IMG/VR virus record: IMGVR_UViG_3300020348_000003 | Span: 1-43,475 of that record | Strand: one strand, 5' to 3' | DNA length: 43,475 nucleotides | Source of the DNA: a virus | Shown: positions 25,389 to 35,320 of the stretch, piece after piece | Layout of the letters: each line of letters begins with the position of its first letter | Position numbering within the stretch: position 1 is the stretch's first letter | The notes under the pieces: generated by a model | The model's database searches: none | What the model saw: only the letters and a program-made list of their open reading frames with translations | Told to the model about the DNA's origin: nothing | Translations under genes and position numbers: made by a program

Positions 25389-28300
25389 TGAACGAATTAC
25401 AAAAGTTATATGACACCCTTGTAAAAGAAGGGCTGTATACAAGAACGTTTGAAGATTTTCAAAGGCAGTATTTAAGGCCAGATTATCAGCAAAAAGTTTT
25501 TGATACTGTAAGTCAATATGAATTATATAGCAGTGATTTTGAGTCGTTCTTAACTACATACTCACCTGACGGTATCACTGTATCTCCAGAGCCAGAAGCT
25601 CAACAAGATAAGCAGCCTGAAGCGCCAGAGCGCCAGATATTACAAGGTGAAGAAGCTTTAATAGCAGCAAATAACTTACAGCACCAAGACTTTTGGAGTG
25701 AAAATTCTAACTTTGGTGACAGTGCTCAAGACTATAATTTAGACTCTGAAGGTAACTATACAAGCGATAATTATTCTTTACGTAAGAAAAGACTAGACGC
25801 TGCAGGTATAGCTGCAACAGATCCAGGTCTTAGACAACAAGATAACCAAGGATACTTTGTGTGGGAAGCTGATGGATTAGATCCTTACGAAGCTGCTAAA
25901 CTAGGCTCACAATTATCTCTTCAAACAGGCCAAATAGATTTTGCATCTAAAGAAATTGTAGATGTAGAAGAGGAGACAGACACTTTTAAATCAAGGCAAA
26001 ACAATATTAATCGTGAAAAAGCTTCTCTTGCGGTAGACGGTTATTCTGTAGACGACATTACGTATACCACGAACAACAAAACTGGCGTAGCATACGCTAT
26101 TCAAAAATCAGTTGTTGACAGAGATTACGAAGGAGGTTATGAGCAACTTATGTTTGACATAACGCTTGGTGATAAAAAAGGTTGGGAAAGTATAGAAGGT
26201 GTTTACCTAGCAGACGAAAATAGAAAGACTGAAAACGAAGAAATAAATCGTGCTCTTGAAGTTCAGAGAAAACAACAGAAACTAGATCAAGATCAAGAGC
26301 AAGCTAAAAAAGATTCTGCTGCTGCTCAATTACCTACTATAACTTTAGATCAATTATCTAAAAAAGAAAACTGGGCTAAAAGAGCTTTTAACGAAGGCGA
26401 TTTAAAAAGACTTGGTATTGAAGTTTTAGATTTAAACGACGAGTTTTTAGCTGGAGAGCTTACTTTTAAATCAGTTAAGACTGGTGAAGAATTTAAAATA
26501 TCTACAGGTGGCGGTGTTAAACAAGATGACGTTGACAATTTAAACGCGTGGTTAAAAGAAAACGCGTTTGATTATACTTCTGCTCTTGAGCAAAGCCTTG
26601 AGCTGTCTAGACCAACTGAAGAACAAGATGTTGAGCTAGAAAATAAAGCGTCTGATATTGCGGAGAATGGCATGTCTAGCTTTAAAGCTGAAGAAAAAGA
26701 CAGACAATTCATTGAACAAGTTGAAAGTGATGCTAAAGTAAGATTAGCTATAGCAAACATGATTAAGCGTTATGATGAGTACGCTCTAGCAACAGAAGGT
26801 GTAGATGCTTTAACGCAAAAAGAAAAACAGCAATTATATAGAGAAGGCTTAGATGCTATAACAGGATCTGATGTTGCGCTTACTTTACTTAATCAAGGTT
26901 ACGACGCTTACGACGAGTTTGAAAACATCGATAGAAGTAATCCTGATCTTATATCTGAAATATATAACGATCTTTACTCGTATTACAAAGGCACGCAAAT
27001 ACAAAAAAACTTACAAGAAAATATAAGAGCAAAGTCTAGTACTTGGTATAGCGAAGAAAAATTTAAAGAAGATCTTGAAGAAGACGCCGCAGAAAGATGG
27101 GAAACTCTTGATGACACAATCAAAAACAAAATAGGCGAGCTTCAGGAAATAAAAGGTGAAACTGAAAATAACGGTAGACAGCTTAACAAAGCTATAGAGC
27201 ACTTAAATAATTTAAGATTTGATGGTTTAACTTTTGAAGAAGCTGTTGAAAAAATAACTAGTAAGGAATATAAAACTAAAGAAGAGCTTGACGCTGCTGA
27301 AAAAGAACTTGAAAGAATAAAAGGTATATACAGAACCGCGTATGATAACGTGCAAGTATATATGGATGCTGCTAAAGTAAACTTACAAGTTACTAGAAAC
27401 ATACAAAATGAGCTAGAAGATCTTGAGCTTGAAGCAGAAGACCTGTCTTGGTACATGGAGACTATTGACGACAGGAATGGTTTAGCTTTTTTAGCCGCTG
27501 ACGCCCTTGCAAACGCTGTTGTAGAGCTTGGTCAAGGCTTTATAGAGTTAGGCGGTATTGTAGGAGATGTTTCTATAGGCATTACTTCTTACCTAGCAGG
27601 TAAAGTTTTTGGAGAAGAAACTGATGAAGCTATTGACGACTGGTACGCTGAAACAATGTTCGGTGACAGAAGAGTTCAAAACTGGATTGATGAGTTTCAA
27701 CAAGAAGGTGTTATGCGTTATGGCTTTGGCGCTTTAATTACTGGAGAGTTTGGTGAATCTTACGACGTAAGGCAAACGGTGTCTATGAGTGACATAGACA
27801 GCTTTAGTGATTTTGGAGAGTGGGCTTTAATGACTGTAGCTCAACAGGCACCTCAGTTAGCTTTGATGTTAGCTACTAGCGGTATAGGTAGTGTAACTAC
27901 TAGAGGAGCTGTAGCTGCAGGTAAAATGACCGCCGCGAGAGCTAATCAAGTTGCTGAGATATTATCTCTAAGCACTATGGGTGCTAACGCTATGGGTAGT
28001 AAATACAAAGAGCTTAGAGAAGCTAACGAATTGTATATAGAGAGCGGAGGCTTATACGGTGAAGAATATAATCTAGCGCAAATGCTTCTTGCTTCAGGAT
28101 TATCAGGTGCTGCAGAAGCTTTATCTGAAAGAATTACTCTTAAAATCCTTAAAGGTACTGGGAGCGGTATTACTGGTTCATTTAGTACTGCTGCTAGAAG
28201 AAAGTTTCAAAGTGATTTAAAAGACGGTTTTGGTACTGCGTTAAGAAGATCTATGTTTGGTGACACCGCTAAGTCTGCTTTCCAAACCGTTAGGTATCAA

Positions 28301-31300
28301 TTAGGAGAAATAGCTGAAGAAAGTATAACAGAAGGTTTTGCCGAAATAGGTAACAACTTAACAGATATTTTTGTATTAGGCAAGAAAGATGTAGGTGTAT
28401 TTGATGGAGTACCTGAAGCAGTTGCCACTGGATCACTAATAGCTACTAGTATAAAAACACCACAAGTTTTTGCTAAAGTATACGCACCTTTTAAAAGCAT
28501 AGACACGCAAAGAACTTTAGCTAATTTAGACGTTAGAGAAGAAAACGTATTAGCTAAAATTAAAAAATTAGCAAACGATCCTAATGCAGATCAAGCTTTA
28601 CTAGAAGAAGCTAGAGATGAGCTAGCTGCTATACATGTAGAGAAGGCAGAGGCTATAGAGCTAGATATAAAGAGAGTAGATCTACTTACTAATCCAGAAA
28701 AGAAGCTTTTAATAAAAGCTGACAAAGTTCAAAGAAAAGCTAAACAAGACGCTTTAGATATACAGCAAGATAATAATCTTACGGAAGCTGAGAAAAAACA
28801 AAAACTAGAAGAGCTCGCTAAAACGTTTGAGTCTCAACAAAAGATTAAAAATGAGATATTAGAAAGATATCCTCCTAATGTAGTAGATAAACGCTACAAG
28901 TCTTACATGGACTCAGTTAAAAGAAGAGCTGCGGACTTTACTAAGCGTACTGGAACAGAAGTAGTAATAAAAGAAGGTAATACAAAACAGTTTGAAGAAT
29001 ACTTAGACAGCGATCAAATAAAAAACCAAGAAGGTATAGATGAAGCAATAGCTGATAAACAAGCTATACTAGATAATGAGAACTCTACTGAGCAAGAAAA
29101 ATCAGATGCTCAAGGTGATATAGATAATTTAAGAAACTTTGCTAAACAAGGTAGTAGAGAATATGGCGCTATGCTACCTATTATTGAAGGCGGTAAGCTT
29201 GTTAGATACGAAATGTTTGTTAATAAACAAACTTCTGTAACTGATGGTAAATTTAATACAGGATCTCACGAGTTTATGCATATTCTTTTGCATAATACTA
29301 TACGTCAAAACCCTGTTACTAGAGGTATATTAGGCCAGAATTTATTAGACATCGCTATGTCTGACAAAGCTAAATGGAAAAGCGAAGCTGCTAAAAATAA
29401 TTTTGAGCGTACTATAGCTTCGTATGATGGTACTCAAAGAGGTGAGGAGATACTTACTAATTTATCTCAAGCTATACAAGATGGTGATGTAAGTTTATCT
29501 GCTGATACGTTTGGTGGTAGAATTAAAGACAGTATACAAAGACTTATTCAGCGAACAGGTTTAGGTAGAGATATAAGATTTGATACTGCTGATGATGTTA
29601 GAAGGTTTGTTGTAAATTATTCAGATTCTATTAAGAAAAATTATACTAATAGAACTTTGCAAAGGTCTGCCGCTAAAGGTATTACTGGTAGATTAAAATC
29701 AAAAGGACCTGTACAAGTTTCTTTAGCTCAGTCTCAGGCCGCTATACAAGAAGCTAGGCAGAGAACTAGTTTTTCTAGAGCAATAGAAGATGCTATAAGA
29801 TCTAAGCCAGATTTAATGCAAGAGTTTGATCAGTTTGTTAAGAACGAAGATGGAACTCCAAAGTACGATAGCTTAGACTCGTGGCGAAGATCAATAGACT
29901 TTAGCAACGCACTATTAAAAGTGGTTGAAACACCTTTGTTAGACGGCTTAGTACAACAAGGTATGACAGAGTTAGGTTTGCCACCTCAAGCTTTGCGAGA
30001 GTTTACTAGATCTGCAAAAGAAAATATACAAGAAAGATTACTTACAAACTTTGATCCTACTAAAAACGATAGTTTATTCGGTTGGTTAACAGGCGTATCT
30101 GGTGGTGCTGGTAGATCTATTATATATAGAGCTAAAGGTGACGTTATGAAAGCTTATAAAGAGTCTGGCCAAGCTGAAACAACTTCGCTAGACGCTATGC
30201 TTGCAGAAGACTCTAATGTTACTTTTGCTGAAACAGTATCAGGTACTGGAGCAGATGCTTCTATTGATATAAAAGAAGTTGAAGGAGCTACTGTATTTTT
30301 AGAAAGCATTAATGCTTCGCCAGAGCTAGTTACAGCTATAAATAAAGAAGTACAGAAAGCTGGTGTAGATATTCAAGGCTTAACTTATAAAGATGTAAAG
30401 AAATTAGTTGTAGGTCCTAACGTGCCTTTAAAAGGTATTATGGATCTAGTAGGTAACGAGTTTGGCATATCTACTAAAAAAATAAACGAAAACAAAGATT
30501 TGACTAGCGCTGAAAGATCTAGTGCTCAAACTTTTGTAAACTCATTTGCACAAGAGCTAATTGACATGCTTCCTGAAGGTCAAACTCAAAGCGGCCAAGC
30601 TACAGGTCTACCAAGAGCGTTGTTAAATAAGTTCTACGTAAAAGGTGATAGACTTACTATGAAGTCTGGCGCAACTGCAGCAGGTAAGTTTTCTCAAGAC
30701 AAAAGACAAGATATAAGTATTGAAGAGTTTAAAGCAGCGTTTGGTATAAATCCTGATGGCAGCTTTATAAACAACAAAAAGTTTGATGGCGCACTTAGAG
30801 CTATAGCTGTTCAAGCAGCTATGATTAGTGCTAATCAAACTATGAGACAGCAAGCTATACAAAACGAAACTAATCCTTTATCTGTTGTAGCTACACTAGG
30901 TGAAGGTAGAGGTAGTCTTATGTTCTCTAAAAAAGGTATTGGTAGCTTAGGTAAGCTGTTAAGATCTGAGATAGACCAAGGTATATTACTAGGTTTATCT
31001 GGTCAATTATCACAAAATATATTATCACCCATAACAGTTATTGAGCAAGGTGGTAATGTAGCTGCAAAAGAGCAGTACTCTAAAGAAAATATAAGAGGTG
31101 CTATTGTAGCTACATATGGTTCGTTTTTTAACGAAACTCAAATAGATAATTTAGTAAATGCGATACACGCTATAGCTGTTAGTAATAAAATACCGAAAAC
31201 TGATAAAGGTAAAGTTACTAGACAAGAGGCTATACAAACAGAAATAAATAAATTAGTCGTAGATAACGACACTAAAGTTAAGCTATACTTTGGCACTAAT

Positions 31301-34300
31301 GTTGATACTGTATCTTTGTACAACGATCCAGTTAAAGTAAAAGAGCATCAAGGCCACGCTATGGCCTTCATGAGGCAAGAAGTTGCTAGAATAGACGAAG
31401 AGTCTGCTAACGAGGCAGAAGCTGGTTTTGCGATAATGAAGTCAATGACTATGCTAAAGCAGCAGATGTCTACCGCTGGTAAGATCGGAGGTAAAAGAGC
31501 TCAGCTATTTACAGGTAGATTGTTTTTAGAGCAAGTACTAGAAAATAATCCAGATCTAAAGTTTAGTATTAAAGAAACTAAACAAGGCGTTAGTATAGAC
31601 TTTAGTAAGCCTATTACTTACAAAGGTCAAACCGTAAGCATTACTCAAGCAGACTTATCTTTAGATGCACAGTCAGGACCTGCTGTGCTAGATCAAGTTG
31701 TAGACGACTACGTTAACGGTACCAATACTGTAGACGAAAGAAGCAAGGGTGTCCTAGAGGCTCGAGAGCATTTAAATAGATTTGTCGAGTTTCACGTAAA
31801 TTTATACAACAACGGTATAACTGGCTCTGAAGATCTTCAAATGGCAGCTGCTAACTTGTTATCTAACATGAACCCAAGCTTAGCTAGAGCTGCTCAGCCT
31901 AAGTACATAGGCGAAGACTTATTGCCAGAAAACTGGAAACAAGAGACTAAAGGCATGAACGCTAAGCAGCTTCGTGACTATAAGCGTAAGCTAAGGCAGA
32001 GAAACAAAGGAAAGTTAAAGCCTGTATACGAGCACATGCAGCCAAGAGTTAACGTTGTGTTAGGTCTATTTGATGCTCATCTTTTTGGAGGTGGTGTGTC
32101 AGATGTAAACGTTCAGTTTGCAAACTACGATGTTGCTATTATATCTGATAGCATGGACAAAGGTCTTAAAGAAGCCAAGCTTAATAACTCTTTAGCTGAA
32201 AACCAAAGCTTAACAGATCCTTCTTGGATGAGATACTACAACAATGCTACTGTAGCGACTGGTAAAATGGTTGGTCTGCTAGGCATTGGAGCTAATACAG
32301 ACGTTAATGTAGGTCAAGGACACGCTGCTGTTTCAGAGATTATAAATAGAAAACAGCAGGCTATAAAAGAAGCAGCGGTAGCTAATAAGCTTTTATTTTC
32401 TAAAAGCGCTCGTGAAGGTAGAAAAGGCGCTAGCATTTGGGACTTTGATGATACGTTAGCTACTACAAAGTCTAATGTTATATTTAATAAAGAAGGTCAA
32501 ACTAAAATAGTTAGCGCTGAAGACTTTGCAAAGCAAGGTGCTGATCTAGTAGCTGAAGGTTGGACGCCAGACTTCTCAGAGTTTAACAAAGTAACGGGAG
32601 GTCAGCCTGGCCCTATGTTTGACAAAGCTTTAGAAAGAGCTAAGAAGTTTGGAACTAAAGATACTTTTATACTAACAGCAAGAGCTCCAGAATCTCAACC
32701 AGCTATTAAAGAGTTTTTAGATGCAATAGGTTTAAATATACCTCTTAAAAACATTGTTGGTTTAGGTAACTCAACTGGCGCAGCTAAAGCTAGTTGGATA
32801 GCAGAGAATATTATTGCAGAAGGTTATAATGATATAGCATTTGCTGACGACGCTTTGCAAAACGTAGACGCAGTACAAGAGCTGTTAGATCAATACGATG
32901 TTAAAAGCAACGTTCAACAAGCTAAATTAAACTTTAGTAGAAGAGGACCTGTAATTTTTGCAGAGATACTTGAAGAAGGCGCAGCAGATCTTGACTCAAC
33001 TTTTAATATTATACTTGAAGAAACTAAAGGCGTAGGTAGAAATAAAAGATTTTCTGCAGCTAAAGCTAGAAAACGAGGTAAAAACAAAGGTAAGTTTAAA
33101 TTCTTTTTACCACCTTCAGCAGAAGATTTAAAAGGTCTTATATATCCTTTCTTAGGTAAAGGTAGAGTTGGTGAAAAACATCACGCTTGGTTTAAAGAAA
33201 ATATATTTGATCCGTTTGCTAGAGGTGTTAGACATTTAGATATGGTAACTCAAGCTATAGCAAATGACGTTAAAGAGCTTAAAAAAGCTTTGCCTAATGT
33301 TAAGTCTAGGCTTAGAGCAAATATACCTAATTCAGAGTTTACATACCAAGACGCTATTAGAGTATACAACTGGAACCGTATGGGTGTTGATATACCTGGT
33401 TTGTCTCAAGCTGATTTAACTAACTTAGTTAACATTGTAAAAGGTGACGCTGACTTAATGGCGTATGCTGACGGAATTAACGCTATAACACAACAGTCTG
33501 TTCAAGGCGATGTAAAGCCTGGCAACGACTGGACTGCTGGTACTATAGAATCAGACGTAGCAGACGCTATGAAAGATGCTAGAAAAATATACTTAACTGA
33601 GTTTATTGAAAATGCTGACATAGTATTTTCTGAAGAAAACTTAAATAAGATAGAAGCTGTATTTGGTAGTAATCATAGAGAAGCTCTTGAAGATATGTTG
33701 TACCGCATGAAGACTGGTAGTACCAGAAACTTTGGTAGCAACAGGTTAATGAATAGCTTTACGCAGTGGTTGAACGGTTCTGTAGGTGCAACGATGTTCT
33801 TTAACGCTAGATCAGCAATGCTCCAGATGATATCTAATATTAACTTCATAAACTGGCACGACAATAACCCACTTAAAGCTGCAGCTGCATTTGCAAATCA
33901 AAAGCAATATTGGACTGACGTGTCTATGATATTTAACTCACCGTGGTTAAAACAAAGAAGAGGTGGTATTGGTACTGACTTAAACGCGGCTGAGTTATTA
34001 AGAGAGTTGCAAGGCGCTAAAAATCCTATGAAAGTAGCTATAGCCTTTATGCTTAAGCTAGGTTTTACACCTACTCAAATAGCTGATAGTTTAGCTATTG
34101 CTACTGGTGGTGCTACTATGTACCGAAATAGAATTAAAACATATCAAGATCAAGGTTTAAGTAAGCAAGAAGCTGAGGCAAAAGCTTACGAAGACATGAG
34201 AGAGATTGCTGAAGAAAGTCAGCAGTCTACAAGAGAAGATAAAATATCTCAACAACAAGCTTCTCCTCTTGGTAAGATTATACTAGCGTTCCAAAACGTA

Positions 34301-35320
34301 ACAATGCAGTATAACAGGCTTATGAAGCGAGCTGCGCAAGATTTAGTTAATGGTAGAGGTGATATTAAATCTAACATGTCGAAGATTATTTACTACGGCA
34401 TGGTGCAGAACTTAATATTCTACGGACTGCAGCAAGGTTTATTTGCAGCTTTATTTGGTGATGACGAAGAAGATCAAATAGATGAAGACGAAAAAGCCAA
34501 CTTGCTAAACGGTATGCTTGATAGTTTGCTAAGAGGTGCTGGTATAGGAGGAGCTGTTATATCTACAACTAAAAATGTTATACTAGAATTTATAGATCAA
34601 AAAGAAAAGCTTGATGATGACAAGTATTACACTGATTTTGAAGAAGGACCAATTATATTAGAAGCTCTTAATATATCTCCTCCAATAGGCATTAAAGCTA
34701 GAAAACTAGCTAGTGCTTTAAGAACTTGGCACTACAACAGAGACGTCATTAATCAAATAGATAAAACAGACATTGACAATCCAATGTATGAGTCGTTGTT
34801 TAATGCAACAGAAGCTGTAACAAACATACCTCTTCACAGGCTTTATAATAAGTTTATGAACATAAGAGAGTCTATGGATTCTGATCATGAAACATGGAAG
34901 CGAGTAGCTATGTTCTTAGGTTGGAGCCGCTGGAGTTTTGGTATAGAGAACCAAGATGTTATGACAGCGCGTGATGAAGTTAAAGAAATAAAAGCGGCAG
35001 AAGCAGAAGAAAGAAGAGAGCAAAAGAAAAGAGAAAGAGAAATTGAAAAAGCTGAAGAAGAACGTCAAGTTATTGAAGATAACAAGCTTGATCAAGACGA
35101 AAAGCGAGAAGAAGGTGCTACTGAAGTTCAGTGTGCTGCGGTTAGTGGATCAGGTAAGCGTTGCTCTAACATGGCTTTACCTGGTGAAGACTTTTGCACA
35201 GTACACATGCCTGTACCGCAGCAACAAAATGAAGTGCAGTGTTCACATATAAAGAAAGACGGTAAACGTTGTAAAATGAAAACTAAAAACAAATCAGGAA
35301 AATGTTATTACCACGATTAA
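25388..35320 (+). CDS. Giant multi-domain (polyvalent-type) virion protein: zincin, HAD phosphatase, zinc knuckles
   Basis: This 3310-residue protein is probably packed in the particle and injected. The N-terminus has two short repeats of the 'GLYTRTFEDFQRQY' kind. Residues of about 697-1000 hold hydrophobic, membrane-active-looking helices, followed by long charged coiled coils. 'HEFMH' at 1294-1298 is a zincin motif with a possible distal ligand in 'GEEILTN'. 'WDFDDTLATT' (D2352 and D2354) is HAD motif I. 'FILTARAPES' and 'FADDALQNV' fit HAD motifs II and IV, implying phosphatase or nucleotidase chemistry. About residues 2960-2990 carry 'ASPLGKIILAFQNVTMQYNR', a segment widespread in large marine phage proteins. 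The chain ends in two Cys-His knuckles spaced CX9CX10CX2H, starting at C3249 and C3285. It follows two likely ejection genes. No RNA polymerase DxDxD motif was found. Confidence 0.8.
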   Translation: MNELQKLYDTLVKEGLYTRTFEDFQRQYLRPDYQQKVFDTVSQYELYSSDFESFLTTYSPDGITVSPEPEAQQDKQPEAPERQILQGEEALIAANNLQHQDFWSENSNFGDSAQDYNLDSEGNYTSDNYSLRKKRLDAAGIAATDPGLRQQDNQGYFVWEADGLDPYEAAKLGSQLSLQTGQIDFASKEIVDVEEETDTFKSRQNNINREKASLAVDGYSVDDITYTTNNKTGVAYAIQKSVVDRDYEGGYEQLMFDITLGDKKGWESIEGVYLADENRKTENEEINRALEVQRKQQKLDQDQEQAKKDSAAAQLPTITLDQLSKKENWAKRAFNEGDLKRLGIEVLDLNDEFLAGELTFKSVKTGEEFKISTGGGVKQDDVDNLNAWLKENAFDYTSALEQSLELSRPTEEQDVELENKASDIAENGMSSFKAEEKDRQFIEQVESDAKVRLAIANMIKRYDEYALATEGVDALTQKEKQQLYREGLDAITGSDVALTLLNQGYDAYDEFENIDRSNPDLISEIYNDLYSYYKGTQIQKNLQENIRAKSSTWYSEEKFKEDLEEDAAERWETLDDTIKNKIGELQEIKGETENNGRQLNKAIEHLNNLRFDGLTFEEAVEKITSKEYKTKEELDAAEKELERIKGIYRTAYDNVQVYMDAAKVNLQVTRNIQNELEDLELEAEDLSWYMETIDDRNGLAFLAADALANAVVELGQGFIELGGIVGDVSIGITSYLAGKVFGEETDEAIDDWYAETMFGDRRVQNWIDEFQQEGVMRYGFGALITGEFGESYDVRQTVSMSDIDSFSDFGEWALMTVAQQAPQLALMLATSGIGSVTTRGAVAAGKMTAARANQVAEILSLSTMGANAMGSKYKELREANELYIESGGLYGEEYNLAQMLLASGLSGAAEALSERITLKILKGTGSGITGSFSTAARRKFQSDLKDGFGTALRRSMFGDTAKSAFQTVRYQLGEIAEESITEGFAEIGNNLTDIFVLGKKDVGVFDGVPEAVATGSLIATSIKTPQVFAKVYAPFKSIDTQRTLANLDVREENVLAKIKKLANDPNADQALLEEARDELAAIHVEKAEAIELDIKRVDLLTNPEKKLLIKADKVQRKAKQDALDIQQDNNLTEAEKKQKLEELAKTFESQQKIKNEILERYPPNVVDKRYKSYMDSVKRRAADFTKRTGTEVVIKEGNTKQFEEYLDSDQIKNQEGIDEAIADKQAILDNENSTEQEKSDAQGDIDNLRNFAKQGSREYGAMLPIIEGGKLVRYEMFVNKQTSVTDGKFNTGSHEFMHILLHNTIRQNPVTRGILGQNLLDIAMSDKAKWKSEAAKNNFERTIASYDGTQRGEEILTNLSQAIQDGDVSLSADTFGGRIKDSIQRLIQRTGLGRDIRFDTADDVRRFVVNYSDSIKKNYTNRTLQRSAAKGITGRLKSKGPVQVSLAQSQAAIQEARQRTSFSRAIEDAIRSKPDLMQEFDQFVKNEDGTPKYDSLDSWRRSIDFSNALLKVVETPLLDGLVQQGMTELGLPPQALREFTRSAKENIQERLLTNFDPTKNDSLFGWLTGVSGGAGRSIIYRAKGDVMKAYKESGQAETTSLDAMLAEDSNVTFAETVSGTGADASIDIKEVEGATVFLESINASPELVTAINKEVQKAGVDIQGLTYKDVKKLVVGPNVPLKGIMDLVGNEFGISTKKINENKDLTSAERSSAQTFVNSFAQELIDMLPEGQTQSGQATGLPRALLNKFYVKGDRLTMKSGATAAGKFSQDKRQDISIEEFKAAFGINPDGSFINNKKFDGALRAIAVQAAMISANQTMRQQAIQNETNPLSVVATLGEGRGSLMFSKKGIGSLGKLLRSEIDQGILLGLSGQLSQNILSPITVIEQGGNVAAKEQYSKENIRGAIVATYGSFFNETQIDNLVNAIHAIAVSNKIPKTDKGKVTRQEAIQTEINKLVVDNDTKVKLYFGTNVDTVSLYNDPVKVKEHQGHAMAFMRQEVARIDEESANEAEAGFAIMKSMTMLKQQMSTAGKIGGKRAQLFTGRLFLEQVLENNPDLKFSIKETKQGVSIDFSKPITYKGQTVSITQADLSLDAQSGPAVLDQVVDDYVNGTNTVDERSKGVLEAREHLNRFVEFHVNLYNNGITGSEDLQMAAANLLSNMNPSLARAAQPKYIGEDLLPENWKQETKGMNAKQLRDYKRKLRQRNKGKLKPVYEHMQPRVNVVLGLFDAHLFGGGVSDVNVQFANYDVAIISDSMDKGLKEAKLNNSLAENQSLTDPSWMRYYNNATVATGKMVGLLGIGANTDVNVGQGHAAVSEIINRKQQAIKEAAVANKLLFSKSAREGRKGASIWDFDDTLATTKSNVIFNKEGQTKIVSAEDFAKQGADLVAEGWTPDFSEFNKVTGGQPGPMFDKALERAKKFGTKDTFILTARAPESQPAIKEFLDAIGLNIPLKNIVGLGNSTGAAKASWIAENIIAEGYNDIAFADDALQNVDAVQELLDQYDVKSNVQQAKLNFSRRGPVIFAEILEEGAADLDSTFNIILEETKGVGRNKRFSAAKARKRGKNKGKFKFFLPPSAEDLKGLIYPFLGKGRVGEKHHAWFKENIFDPFARGVRHLDMVTQAIANDVKELKKALPNVKSRLRANIPNSEFTYQDAIRVYNWNRMGVDIPGLSQADLTNLVNIVKGDADLMAYADGINAITQQSVQGDVKPGNDWTAGTIESDVADAMKDARKIYLTEFIENADIVFSEENLNKIEAVFGSNHREALEDMLYRMKTGSTRNFGSNRLMNSFTQWLNGSVGATMFFNARSAMLQMISNINFINWHDNNPLKAAAAFANQKQYWTDVSMIFNSPWLKQRRGGIGTDLNAAELLRELQGAKNPMKVAIAFMLKLGFTPTQIADSLAIATGGATMYRNRIKTYQDQGLSKQEAEAKAYEDMREIAEESQQSTREDKISQQQASPLGKIILAFQNVTMQYNRLMKRAAQDLVNGRGDIKSNMSKIIYYGMVQNLIFYGLQQGLFAALFGDDEEDQIDEDEKANLLNGMLDSLLRGAGIGGAVISTTKNVILEFIDQKEKLDDDKYYTDFEEGPIILEALNISPPIGIKARKLASALRTWHYNRDVINQIDKTDIDNPMYESLFNATEAVTNIPLHRLYNKFMNIRESMDSDHETWKRVAMFLGWSRWSFGIENQDVMTARDEVKEIKAAEAEERREQKKREREIEKAEEERQVIEDNKLDQDEKREEGATEVQCAAVSGSGKRCSNMALPGEDFCTVHMPVPQQQNEVQCSHIKKDGKRCKMKTKNKSGKCYYHD

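Noticed and set aside
25388-35320. Virion RNA polymerase in the giant protein, as in crAss-like phages
   Set aside because: No DxDxD or other polymerase motif was found; the recognisable parts are zincin, HAD and zinc knuckles.
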